From positions 9,567,060 through 9,631,059 of the forward strand of contig OZ038434.1 of NCBI GenBank assembly GCA_964036275.1: a stretch of 64,000 nucleotides of DNA, in the 5' to 3' direction. A model generated the notes under the pieces. The model worked only from the letters and a program-made list of their open reading frames with translations, was not told the origin of the DNA and made no database searches. Both the position numbers and the translations under genes were made by a program. The stretch comes from Litoditis marina. Its lineage: Eukaryota > Nematoda > Chromadorea > Rhabditida > Rhabditidae. Below are positions 39,630 through 51,600 of the stretch, piece after piece (the stretch's first letter is position 1; every line of letters starts with the position of its first letter).

Positions 39630-39645
39630 GGGGGGGGGGGGGGGG
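39630..39645. repeat. G homopolymer of 16 bases
   Basis: An uninterrupted run of 16 G residues, about 1.5 kb upstream of the IFT80 start codon. Confidence 0.95.
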
Positions 39646-39756
39646 AGTGTTCATTGTATAGTTGTTTCTCCGTGAAAGGCGGCGGTATACTGTATATCTC
39701 ATTTGGTGCTGTGTACGAACACACATTATCGCTCTGTATCTGTATACACCGCTAAT

Positions 39757-39841
39757 ATGAGCCAAGTTGGTATAGTGGTTAGAGTCCGTGTCTTCCACAC
39801 TTTTGGGCGAGGTTCGAGTCTCACATGAGGCATTTGGCACC
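39757..39841 (+). other. tRNA-like sequence (possible tRNA pseudogene or SINE head)
   Basis: It starts GCCAAGTTGGTATAGTGG (acceptor 5' strand plus an A-box-like D arm close to tRNA-Glu/Asp), has the hairpin GTGTCTTCCACAC, the B box GAGGTTCGAGTCTC, and ends ATTTGGCACC. GCCAAGT pairs fully with ATTTGGC (one G-T pair), so an acceptor stem is preserved. The T arm and the anticodon loop are irregular and about seven extra bases precede the acceptor 3' strand, so I consider it decayed. Confidence 0.5.
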
Positions 39842-40498
39842 CACTATAGTTCACTCTTGACACCCCTCGTATTTCACGAGTTTCAATCGAAAAGCAATGA
39901 GATCAAACTACAAACAAACCAAGTGCTGTTTTGATAGTAATATTTCATTGAAAACAGGAACACATTGCAAATTGGAAATGAAGATTTTTTTAATTACTGA
40001 AATACTGAAAAACCTTGAATTTTATTTCTATTCAATCCGATACAAAAAGACAATGAATGCGAACTACCCACACACTAATAAACTAAGAACATTAAAAGAC
40101 GGTTCGTTTTTGGGACATCATTTAGTAACACAGTCGATCACATTGTTCTATTGCTTTGTATACAAAAAAAACCAAGAACATACAATAATCTAACATTCAC
40201 AAGAGTGAACTAAATTTTAATCCACTTAATAATAACTACAGAATCAATATCTTGGAAAATTGTGCCAATGAAAGTACTGGATTGCTTTCGCTTTTCTCAC
40301 AACCTTACAGAATCACATCTAGATTATTGCAAAACGTGAACGGAATTAGCTTTTCGATTTTTACTGGTAACGTGGTAACTATTGGCAATTATTATATTAG
40401 CAACATATAAAGTGAACAATCATCACAAATATTACTAGCACTAATACTGTCATTTCATGTCATTGAATGAGTGAAAAACGTTCCAAAAAGAATATGAT

Positions 40499-43400
40499 TC
40501 AAACGAGTTCGAGATAAGAGACGGGTACTTTTCCGCGAACGCCGTTTCGCTCCGCCATTATGAAATCAGAATCCATGCCTGGCAGACGGTAGACTATCAG
40601 AATCTGAAATCACTCATTCATGAATAGATTGAATTTTTGGTTTGGAGTTGATCTGGATACTCGAATACTCGAACTTTATTAAAAAGCAAGAAACTCGAAC
40701 TGGCAAACTCGAAAAAAGTTTACGCAACTCGAAAAGTCTAAATTGTGGATCGATCACGACCCTTCTTCTGGCCGATCAGCTATCATGTCTGATTCTTGTG
40801 ATGAACGGGTGATTTATAATTTTACGGTTAATTATCTTGTATGGCAGAATACTCGCAATAGAAATTTCAACGAATTGGACCCAATGTTATGGCCAGAAAT
40901 TTTGTTGGAAACCTCTGAGTGCTACCTCCGTCACAAATTATACGGCTGACTATATATGTGTCGTGGTTTCATTTGTACATACAACAAATATAGAAAATTA
41001 CGACAAAAATCGATATCAAACTACAAACCCATGTCACAGAGCGTACATCTTTCCACCTGTCCTAGAGAAAGCGTTATATACTAAAAGTCAATTGAATAGT
41101 CACGTGGAGTTAGAATTTTAATGAGGGATCGTGCACTCTGTAATTGCACGTGCTGCTGTGTTTAACATGTTTCACGTGACTGTGCGTGACTATCTATCAA
41201 GACTAACAGTATACTTCGAAGTGTGATGCTGAACCAAATTCAGTACATATTTCTTCTGAGCGTTCTTCACTCTAGTACCTATAAGTTTATTGTAACAGTA
41301 ATATTACCCACGTCATTTTGTTTGACTGCCAACTCGTTGGGCATGACAGCATCGTAGTCGAGTACGACCTTCGCCTGTCTGGTACTCATGTCAGTCTCGT
41401 CAAAACCCTTTCCGCCGGGACCCTAAAAATGATTTCGTTGGCCGTATTCATGAACATCCCGGCCTTTTCATCCCAGCCTACGTCTCCTTAAATATACGCT
41501 GATTCTCTGCTCTAACCGCCGAGATACGAGATTTGCGAATAAGTGCGCCGAAGCGAGAGACGCAGAATGGAATGAAGGGGTTGGGATGTTCTAGCATACA
41601 TACTCATATCCATCATCAATTGTTCAATATTATCTATCAAGCTACACGTTATCGATAGCAGTATTCTTTAAACAAAGTTTGTTTTCGATTGCAAATATAT
41701 AAAACGGTCAATACTGATAGAACAATGCGTATATCAGGTGCGAATATGAACATCAATTTCCCGGATGTCGCCATTAACAACTTTTCTCATTTAGTGAAAA
41801 AAATGCATACTTTGAAAGGGCATAAGTTAGTTATACCTGCCCTCATATCCATGTCTACTCTGCGAACTACAAAAATGAACAGAAAACCAGTCATGTGAAA
41901 GTGAATAATTCCATATTACCGTCGTACATATCGTTTTGTTTTTTGGTGTTTCAAGTCATCATCGCATTTGAGTAGTAGTACTATGGATGCATCATGTGGG
42001 AAGAATATCAGAAAAATTTCGGTACGCGTAGGATCAACGGGTGAATTCTATATCTAACCGGGTTTTTAGGTAACCTAACCCTTTTTTGGTAACCTATTTT
42101 TCCGGTTACCTCAGTAGGTAACCGGTTGGTAACCTAAAATGAAAAACCGGTTACCTGTTTTTCTAAGGCAAAATGTGGTTCTTACCGTTAGTTTGAAAGA
42201 TAACCGGATTTTAGTTTCAGGTTACCTACCAAGGTAACCCCAAAAATAGGTTACCAAAAAAAGGTTAGGTTACCTGAAACCCCGGTTAGTTGTAGAATTG
42301 GCCGGATCAACGAGGACTATGTTTAAGGTTACTTTACTATGTTCAGCAAAAAACCATAATCATTTCGAACATTTATCGATTGTCAACCATACCTTAGCCA
42401 GCACAGATGTAGATGTGCCGTTCTGTCCCCCACTAGTTGGGGCCGAGTTCACCAGCACAGCCGAGGTGCCGAGGAAGGAAAGCGTCCTAAAACAGTATCG
42501 AATTGCTGATAAGTTATACTGAACCACTATCTGCGGGGACAACAAGCTGACATAATGAATGATGGTTTGATCTACCGCTTTTCTAGTTTGATTCTCATGC
42601 GTCTTGATGGTGATTCGCAGTATCTTATACAGATCAAACTACAACGCAAGGTATTATTAATTTGTACTTTCAACTACGCTACGCTTATGCCATTTTATAT
42701 CATAAAGTACTACGCTACGCTTATGCCATTTTATATCATAAAGTAAACGTTAATGATGTAGTGAAAAATAGCAAACGACATATGTCGTTTTAGTCTGATG
42801 TGTTTTTAGTTCTTCAGTCGTTACTAGAAAGGACTTATGTGTGTGCCAATCAAAACCCAACTATGTTCACCCCAGTCAACAGTTCTGTCGGAAGTTTAAC
42901 AAATAAACAGCAACCGAATATTTGCTTCTACTAAGCAGAGAACACCGATGTACTTATTAATTATATAATAAAATCTGATTTTCTCGGAACAATCAATCAG
43001 TTTTCTAATAATACTAACCCTAGTTCTCGAGTTGGAAATTTATTCAGTTAATTTCGGAGCCAAGGACTGAAACTCAACTTATCTGAACCCTATGTACAAC
43101 TCTGCAACATAACAACTTGCTTTGGTTTCATTTAAACAGAAACAGAATATTACAGTTTATAATCTGTTAACCTTCATCCAGTATATCACAATTGAATTTC
43201 AACTAGTTAGGCTCAGTTTAGCTTTGAAAAACCGCCATGTAGATAATAGAAACTCTCGACTAACCGAAACAGTTATCATCCAATACAAATATTATTACAA
43301 TTCCCAAAAAAACTTCAAAACAGTCATAGCCACCTTTACCTGTAGAGACTTATGCAACCATGCGTCTTTTCTATCAACTATCATAATCTCACACTTTCTT

Positions 43401-46400
43401 GACTATTCCACAAAAACAATCACACAACACAAAAAGCGAACAGTGACCACAGTAATCAATACTAATCTACATGTGATAATCTCGCCATCAGACTCGGTAA
43501 TAAATAATACATGATGAAATGATACATTATTAATATTATTAAAATTATGGTGGCGAAAATCATTGTGCAAAACAGAAAACATAAGAGGAAGCTCAAATAA
43601 AGATAACTATCGATAGTTTTAAATACGTAACAGACGTTAACAAGTTGAGCTTCCTCTCATAGAATGCAAGCTCATGGATATAAAGTGCATAATATAGAAC
43701 ATTGTATGTTTGTATCTTGTATGGAACGGTGCGGGCTCGATCCCTCTACTTCAGGTCGTCGCTAGGAGAGGCAACCTGCCCGGGGGTAGTCGACGGATTG
43801 TTGGTGGCGGGCGAATTGGCATATAGCCCGAGTCCCGCCTCGGACAGCGAACTAAAACACAGCACAACTACTTTCACGACGACACCAGGAGGCAAATCAT
43901 GAAAACGGGGCTACAGACAAATACGTCACTTGCTGTTTCTACTGGGGGCCAATACTTCAAACAAGGCAAAAATCTCAACCTTTTGGTCCATATCCATAGT
44001 TTCATATTGTCAAACTTAGAATACTGGTTTGGCAAGACTGGAAGAGAAAAGTGGTGTCATTTATTGACCATTCTCTAACTAGCATATTCGCAGCAAACCG
44101 GCTAAAACAACTAGCATTCTACATCTACTAAGCATGCAAACACATCAAACCACACTTTTTGCGTTCTACCAGAGAAGAATCAGGTTATTCCTTTTATAGG
44201 GCTAGAGTAATTATGAGACAATAAACACCTACCCGCTCAGTTCCCTCTGTAAATCGGCCATCATTTGATGTGACTGAGCGAAGAAGGACATTTGAGCCTC
44301 GACGAAATCACGCAAACACTTCAGCTGATTGTTCTGCAAAGCGACATTGCTCAGTCGGTTATTTTTGAAAGATATTTTAATTAGAACATTATCGTTTACT
44401 TTTTTACTTATTTTATCCCGATATTTACGGTATAACTCAAAAGTTATGCTCTTTTTCACTAATCAAACTGCCAAACTACTATATGTAAAAGAACACTTAT
44501 GCGAATTCACAATCAGAACCAACTATATGTATACTTCTCTAAAATCACTCATAACTCACTCATCACTCATAACTCACAACCGTTCTTAATACTAATACGT
44601 AAAGGGAAAAGTCGAGGGAAAACTACAGGAGAGTTAATAACCTACGTGAGCAGTTTGAATTCCCTCGAGCAAAAGCTTCGTGATTTCTGCTTGTTTGTCG
44701 AATTCGGCCTGAGCGACTCGTAGATCTGCCTCGGCCTGAAAGTGGTAATAATAGAAGAGAGAAGACGAAATGGAGTCATTCCAATTAATGAACTAATGAA
44801 AAGGTAAACCGAATCCGGCAGTTTACACACGCAACCGGGTTGCCAAAATGTAACCCGGTCACATGTGTACAAAACGATTGGTTGCTTTCAAATGCAATCG
44901 GGTTGCTTTTCAAATGCAACCGAATTCATCTTTTTGGTTATGTTAAGTGACTTTGGTTGCATTTGAGATGCAACCCGGTTGCATTTGAGATGCAACCCGG
45001 TTGCATTTGAGATGCAACCCGGTTGCATTTGAGATGCAACCCGGTTGCATTTGAGATGCAACCCGGTTGCATTTGAAAGCAACCAATCGTTTCGTACACA
45101 TGCAACCTGGTTCCATTTTGGTTGCATGCAACCCGGATGCATGTATGATTGGCCCCCGAAACCGAAAACTAAATCGGAACCCCACTTATTCATAAAGGTG
45201 TTCATTACAGGCTGGAAATCCTTGATTCATGATAAGTATGCAACCGAAATGTTACTTGAAATAAATTCTCTGTTGAACTTCGAAGCTATATCGAATATTC
45301 TTTTGCAACACATCTGGAAAGCTGAGCCTGCCCAAGAAACAGCCGTTCCCCGTTTTCAAAGACGCAGAGTTCCTTCCGTCTTCAGCGTGCAAATGTGAAA
45401 AAGCCGAACAGTTCTCCTCGAAACTCAAAATTGCTGTTGAAAAAACAAACAAAACGAATATAATTTTCGCGACGCACCAAGACCCCGAACTTAAACCATC
45501 GAAACACAACACAGCTACAGCACAACATCAAACAAACCTGTTCCACGGTGAAACCTCCACTGGTTTTGCTATTAGTCTGAAGCAGTTGAACAATAATCAA
45601 TAAAAAACTACATTGGGACACACTATGAAAAAAAATCAGCCCACCGAGACTGAAGATTCAAAAACTAAAACCAGTTAACAAATGTGAAAACAAGAAAAAA
45701 TTGTATAAGAAAAAACATTATAAAAAACTCACACTGGCTTGCGTCTCCACATGTTTCGCCTTGCGTAGACGACTTTTACACGCGTCCAAGTCGAGCCGTT
45801 TGCTGTTCAACACTTTTCGCTCCTTCTGAAATGAGACTTTGAACAATGATAACTAAACACTGAGAGATAATGATGAGAGAACGGAAGTCAATAAAAGAAC
45901 TGAACATTTCAGTGAATGTGTTTAAAGAAGAACGATCATGTGGTCCAATCCCAACGCTTCAGTCCTTTAAACTACAATACATTTTTTAATTGCAGTTTGA
46001 AGGACCGTTGACACGGGATTGGTCCACATAAGCGTCATGCTTGCTTTAAGGTCAGAAAAAACAACATGTATGTTGCATTTGTGTTATTTTCCGAATTGAT
46101 CAATCGAAAACGTATAATAACCAAGTAGATGACCGATGATATACCTGAATGGTCTTCATGTCGCCCTCGAGAAACCTTCTGATGGGCAATAGAGTCTGTG
46201 ATGCGGACTGGTTCATGAACTCCCGTTCCGCATGGCCAATCTTCTGCTCGGTCTGAGCCACTTTATTCAATGCACTACCTGGAAGATAATTCAATTCGAA
46301 ATCCAACAAACCAACTATCAATCAGCTAACGGTATGGAACACACTCCTTCAACCCCGGCTTACACAGCCACAGAAATCCAACTACGGCCCCATTTCTTCC

Positions 46401-48642
46401 TGATTTTTTGTCTGACTGTCTGAATTTACTTTTTGTTTTGAGGAAGAATTGTGAACTTGAAAGTACTTGCATCGGAAAAGAGGTTTCTTAAGAAAGGATA
46501 ATGATAGTTGCAGTTGGACTACAGTGTACATGCTGATGTCTGCAACCTGTCCCCGGTATGCATTGGAATCTCAAAGACATGCATGCGTACACAGCGGAAA
46601 GTGAGATATACCATATACAGTACCCTTCCGCCTTTCTGTTGGCGACGACTATAAGTGCATACCGTATGGAGTACAGTAGATAACGTAAACAGTACAGTAC
46701 CTAGAATCTAAAGTACATAAATGCATACCGTATGGAGTACAGTAGATAACGTAAACAGTACAGTACCTAGGATCTAAAGTACATAAGTGCATACCGTATG
46801 GAGTACAGTAGATACCGTAAACAGTACGATACGTAGGATCTAAAGTACATAAGTGCATACCGTATGGAGTGGTGGGTCCGAATTCCTCGCCAGCCTCGCT
46901 CATCGTCTGAGCCAAGTGTTCCAGATTGTTCATTCGACCGCCGCCATCCTTTTTCAGCTCCAACTTCTCGTAGAAAACATCCTCCATACGAACGGCTGCA
47001 ATGCGTTTCAATTAATTAACAACTTGTAATACTTGGAATCGACAACTTTAATTTTCTTATATTTTACGTCCTCTTACTTTTCAATTATTTGCTTACACTC
47101 CATTCTCCATGTATCCTACTAAGTATTCTCCATGTCCTACTGTCAATGCATTTCGGCATATTGTTATATTCATTCATTCAATGAAATCAACAACTACTAA
47201 ATAACCTTAACATTTGATTTCCAATTGTACACATAAGTATTGATAATCCGAATACCAAATAACAATTCCATCAAATGAAGTACATTAATTGTGTTCAGTC
47301 CATCAAAAACCAATTCAAAACTCTCGCATAATTGCCTCATACATTCAACTGTTCCATACAAACATTGACTTTTTGCCTGAATTTCGCATCTGTTCTTTCG
47401 TGATATATGGGTTACATCTATACGTAGCACAGGTATTTCTGGATTTATTTCTGGATACTCGGGTCGCATCCATTTCGCGAAGACGTATATCACCAACAAT
47501 GCGCCAATTAAGCCGAAGGCGCAAGTTAATTGCCCGTTGCGTGCCGAAAAGGGTGTAATTTAAGAAGTACACGCAAATCGATGGCCAACCGCACACCGGA
47601 GTGCATTAGAATTGATGTCGCGTTCAGTCAGGAAGAATCTAACCTATAGCAACCCGGGAAAGACACTCATACAAGAAGCAATAAAATGTATGCTGAATAC
47701 CAGAAACTGTAAATCGAATACTGAGATTTAGAAAAGACAAAAGACTCGAGAAACTGGTATTTTGTTTGATAAGTTCCATATTTATTAACCATTCATCTGT
47801 CCAGAAAGTTTATATAGTTACTTATAACTACCAATCCCTTCATTCCAAAATCCAGCTGGAGTTCGAAACAGCGCAAACTTAGTTATGTCTATAAGCGAGC
47901 AATCACGGTGGCAAAAACCAACGAATTCCCCTGATAATGCATGTTTGTTCGTCTGTTGCCTTTACAGCTCAATCAGAAACTTGAACACGCTTCATGGTGA
48001 AAACGTGAAATGAACAACTGGAAACAAACAAACAATCGTGATGGGTACCACGTACCAGACTACGAAATGTCCCAAAAAGTTGATCGGAACCGATTTCCAC
48101 AAGCCAAAAAAAGCTTTCTATCGTTGAAAATAGTAAAAGAACTTACTGGGATTGGGTTGAAGATAGTTCTCGATGCATGACAGCAACTTTCTTGTGTGTT
48201 CCTCTGTTTTATCTGCACGTTGTAGCAGATTCTCAAAATGAGTGTCCAACTCAGTTCGTTCTGCCTTCAAGAACGTCTCTTCCGTGAGCTGCAAGATAGG
48301 AGTTAGTAAAATAGGTTTCCACAGTTGCACCCAATGTGGGTGACATTTCCGACACAACAAAGTTAACGGTTCCCGATACAAGCTTATAAACCGAGCCGGT
48401 TGATTATACTCGAGGCGCTTAGTACCCGATACATTCGTAAATCCTCTTAATTGGTATAAGTACAAGCATCTTTCATCTGAGTCTTTCTAACCTGAAACCA
48501 CGTACCCCGAATCCAAAATTGAAATTGATAGTAGCAGCATCAGCAAATTACTCTGTTGTACATGTGTCAGAAGCATTACCTGTTTGGCTCGATTGAAAAA
48601 TCCGCCAGCTTCGCTGGCTAACTTCTTAAAATTGAAATCCAT
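40499..48642 (-). CDS. Endophilin-B (SH3GLB-type) N-BAR and SH3 protein
   Basis: Endophilin-B binds and curves membranes at Golgi, mitochondria and autophagosomes through its N-BAR dimer, and recruits partners with its SH3 domain. The 11 coding exons, in gene order on the minus strand, are 48642-48580, 48288-48147, 46995-46861, 46278-46145, 45825-45733, 44735-44646, 44333-44233, 43851-43750, 42486-42393, 41422-41312 and 40603-40499 (389 aa; human SH3GLB1 is about 365). The N-terminus MDFNFKKLASEAGGFFNRAK matches the amphipathic helix 0 of endophilin B (human MDFNVKKLAADAG). The BAR helices contain TELDTHFENLL, YEKLELKKD, EFDKQAEITKLLLEGI and LRDFVEAQMSFFAQ. A Ser/Thr/Gly-rich linker precedes the SH3 domain (VVLDYDA, then LPGMDSDFIMAERNG and VPVSYLEL at the end). 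The linker exons (43851-43750, 42486-42393) join in phase only if the former ends at CTGAA|GTAGAG. Confidence 0.94.
42031..42310. mobile_element. Fold-back element made of GGTAACC units (endophilin intron)
   Basis: The left arm runs GAATTCTATATCTAACCGGG, then AGGTAACCTAACCC, then TTGGTAACCTA. The right arm is its reverse complement with few changes (AGGTTACC, GGTTAGGTTACCTG, CCCCGGTTAGTTGTAGAATT). The arms are roughly 70-75 bp around a centre that also repeats GGTTACC. It has no coding content. A degenerate relative lies at 29230-29335. Confidence 0.75.
42674..42745. repeat. Two-copy tandem duplication, 36 bp period
   Basis: The unit beginning CTACGCTACGCTTATGCCAT and continuing TTTATATCATAAAGTA occurs twice in direct succession with no mismatch that I see, so the duplication is recent. 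Confidence 0.9.
43584..43657. repeat. Inverted repeat (hairpin) in an endophilin intron
   Basis: AGAGGAAGCTCAA and TTGAGCTTCCTCT are perfect 13-base inverted repeats with 48 bases between them, which include the palindrome ACTATCGATAGT. Confidence 0.7.
44820..45150. repeat. GCAACCCGGTTGC palindromic repeat with a 22-bp tandem core
   Basis: The core at 44954-45078 repeats the 22-base unit GGTTGCATTTGAGATGCAAC plus CC about five and a half times. Flanking GCAACC/GGTTGC copies and the arms CGATTGGTTGCTTTCAAATG and its reverse complement make the whole block a large inverted repeat. A short relative is at 29100-29190. The open frames on both strands across it are periodic artefacts. Confidence 0.85.
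45922..46049. mobile_element. Hairpin MITE, copy C (endophilin intron)
   Basis: It is bounded by TTAA on both sides. It starts TTAAAGAAGAACGATCATGT and ends with the diverged complement ACATAAGCGTCATGCTTGCT plus TTAA. Its orientation is opposite to copies A, B and F (the CGCTTCAG arm comes first). Confidence 0.8.
46650..46870. repeat. Minisatellite of about 66-67 bp units spanning a splice donor
   Basis: Three to four units, each starting AAGTGCATACCGTATGGAGT and continuing through GTAAACAGTACAGTACCTAG and ATCTAAAGTACAT. The right-most unit overlaps the 3' end of endophilin coding exon 3 and its splice donor at 46861, so each unit carries a copy of the donor (minus strand TACGGTATGCACTT). 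Confidence 0.85.
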
Positions 48643-51600
48643 CGCACTTCGCACTGGAAAAGCTAAAAACAATGTCAGAAAATAAGTTATGAGCTCATAT
48701 GTCAATAAGAACAAAAATATGCGATTGATACTGTGAAAACGTCTGGAATAGAACAGAGTATGTGAGATAAAAGACGAGGTAAATGAGAACTATCAACCAT
48801 AATAATACTGAACCTTAAACAGTCGCTATTCTATGTTTGGTGTTTCTGTTTCCGGAAACCATCGGCGACAACGAAACGTGATGTGTACAAGAAAAGTAGG
48901 AATCACCTTCCCTCGCAAGTCGCAAAAACCAAATACGTTGCGACAATGTAAGGAGTGAACGAAACGAGAAAGATTTATGCTAATATCTAGTCTGAAACCA
49001 TAAATTTAATAACACTTATTCGAAATAATAAACGAACGAACGAACGAATGAACGTTGAAACCGTTTATTTATACTTTCGGTAACATCATAGATTAAACTA
49101 AGAAAAAAGAAAAGAAATTTGTTATCATTAATATGTGTATGAATAACGCAATAAGTACAACAACTAAAATGAATGAACCAAATCGTGAATATTGTTGCAA
49201 CTCTATCTAGAGTTAGATATAAGGATAGGATTTAGGACACTTCAATTGATTATATTAACCATATTATTATTATAATAGTGAATTGTACATAGGAGCCGAT
49301 TGCGAAATTTGATGACGAACAAAGAAAGCTGTTGTGTTGTCAAGTATTTGTGTAAATATCACGTTAGTTAACTGGGTGTCTTGTTATCTTTCGAATCGTT
49401 GTTTCAGAGTGCGGGTTAACAATACTTTATCGTGTCCAAGGTCTTGTAGTTCTGGTGTACCTCAGGGATCAGTCATTGGACCTTTACTCTTTCTAATTTA
49501 TATAAATGATATATCTTGGCGTCTAGCTAGTCCCTGTTTCCTTTTCGCTGATGATCTCAAAATTTTTAGGGAATTACAATGTGACTTTGATATCCAAATC
49601 TTAGCCAATGACCTAAGAAGTATCTCCATCTGGGCCTCAAAATGGCGAATGAACATCAATGAGTCTAAATCGCAACATCTTTCTATAAACAAGTCGACAA
49701 ATAGTCAGTATTCATTAAATAATGTACCTGTTCCGTCGTGTGAATCTGTTCGAGACCTCGGTGTAATTGTTTGTGATAACCTTTCATATAATATTCATAT
49801 TAGAAATATTGTCATCAAGGCAAACCGAGTGGCAAATTGTATTCTGAGAGCTTTTCAATTGCGCAATATCGAAAGTTACAAAACAGCTTTCATTTGCTAT
49901 GTTAGACCAATTTTGGAGTAGTGCTCTCCTATATGGTCTCCTTCAATGATTGGCGAGAGAAATATGGTTGAAAATGTTCAACGGCGCTTTACTAGGATAG
50001 TATTTAGAAAATGTTTTGCTGGTCCAGTTACGTTGTCTTATGCGCAACGTTTGAAATCCCTCGAACTTCAGTCTCTCGCTCACCGTAGATGCATTTATGA
50101 CCTCATCTTTTGCTATCGCATAGTTCGCGGTTTTGAATTGAATAAGAATCTTAAACTATTTACTATTTGTAGATCTCAGCGGGCTCACTCTTTCCAGATA
50201 GCTCGTAATTTTGCAAGCAAAAAACAAGCTTATGGTTCTTTTGCAAATAGAATGCCACCAATATGGAATGCATTACCAGCTCATGTAGTAGAAGCTAGTA
50301 CACTATCTGCTTTCAAATCTAGATTAACTAACTTTGATCTTTCCACAGTTTTACCGTTCCTACAATTGGAATAACCTCCAATAGGTTCTTCCGAAGTCTG
50401 AACGGTTAGAATTTATTCTACTTTAGGATAGGATGAACGATCTCTGGGACTGGTGAAGTTTGGTTGATCATATCAACTTTTTTTTTCTTTTATCGATTCA
50501 ATGAGTGAGTTCTTGAACTCACTTTTGTCTTAAAATATTTTTTTTTAATTAGACTTTTTTATAATACATTTTTTAGATTGATTTCCTAAATGTTCTATGT
50601 TTCAGATCCTATATTCTCCCTACATCTACCCCAATCATCATCTTCAATTACACCACTATATCGTCCCCTTTAGATCTTTCGCATTCATCTTTATGTGTTT
50701 TCAATATACTTTTGCGTTACCCATTCTTTTGAATTCACTATTTCAATAAAGATTCTATATATATATATATATTTAAACAGCTAGTTTAAAATGAATGAAA
50801 CGGCTAAAACCCGGTGACGAACATCAATAACAACACGGAAAAAGCAAAAATCGATACGTGGGCGAGACCAATTTCGGAAGGAAGCGGGCAGGGGTGAAGT
50901 ACACAAATAACGGCGTCATCCAAATACTAAGGACAAGTTACTACAACTACAAACTTACCGCTTACAAACCAATAATGTTTCAGAAGAAAAGGCACGAACG
51001 AAAGAGAAACATATGAAGGGGGCGGCGCTACTATTACATATATTTCAGGGCGAAAACACGTCCACGCATCTTATACTGGATAAGATTGAGATTAAATGAA
51101 TATTAAAAAGAATAAAACAATCGACTTTTTTATGACATTATAATTATCAGTGCGCGTGGGAGTAAAAATATGACATTGCGCTATATATATATCTACCGTA
51201 CCCACACACAAAAAACCTCACGTGTTTACGTGTATTCCGGTAATCCCAGTCGGATTCTAGGAAATGATCGTCAGAATGTGCAAGTTTTGTGTACTCTGAT
51301 GTGCTTTGTTCTCAGCTTGAACTTTCTGCTGTGTATGACAGTATGACAGATCAAACTACACCTCACAATCCCTCATTCCTCCCTAACTATTTCGATATTC
51401 TCTTAGAACGAACAGTTTTGATACTGCGATTACATATCTCGATTACAAAGCTCAAACAGTTTTGTATCTAAAAAGGAGTCGCAGAAGTTTACAGCTAGAG
51501 CTGGGTGAAAACAGCCGTGAAAAATTCGGTTCTCTTCCAAATCCCTGGGTATGCCTCTTGTTATTCCTAAGTGGACTAGCACGCTTAAAACTTCAATTGG

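Larger units (their letters stand above)
38094..40498. other. Intergenic region upstream of IFT80 and downstream of endophilin B
   Basis: I see no coding exon. It contains the probable IFT80 promoter with an RFX X-box-like site at 38982, a 16-base G run at 39630-39645, a tRNA-like sequence at 39757, and two dispersed-motif copies (38832 and 39901). The block 39420-39600 is richer in CG dinucleotides than its surroundings and could be a 5' exon or promoter, but this is only an impression. Confidence 0.55.

Noticed and set aside
44888..45205. Open frames on both strands with repeated CNRVASQMQPG-type units.
   Set aside because: The protein period equals the 22-bp minisatellite read in successive frames; this is an artefact of the palindromic repeat.
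46649..47011. The long minus-strand frame that continues endophilin exon 3 with repeated TPYGMHLCTLD-type units.
   Set aside because: The exon aligns with endophilin B only up to the donor at 46861, and the next real exon (46278) joins there in phase. The periodic extension is the minisatellite.
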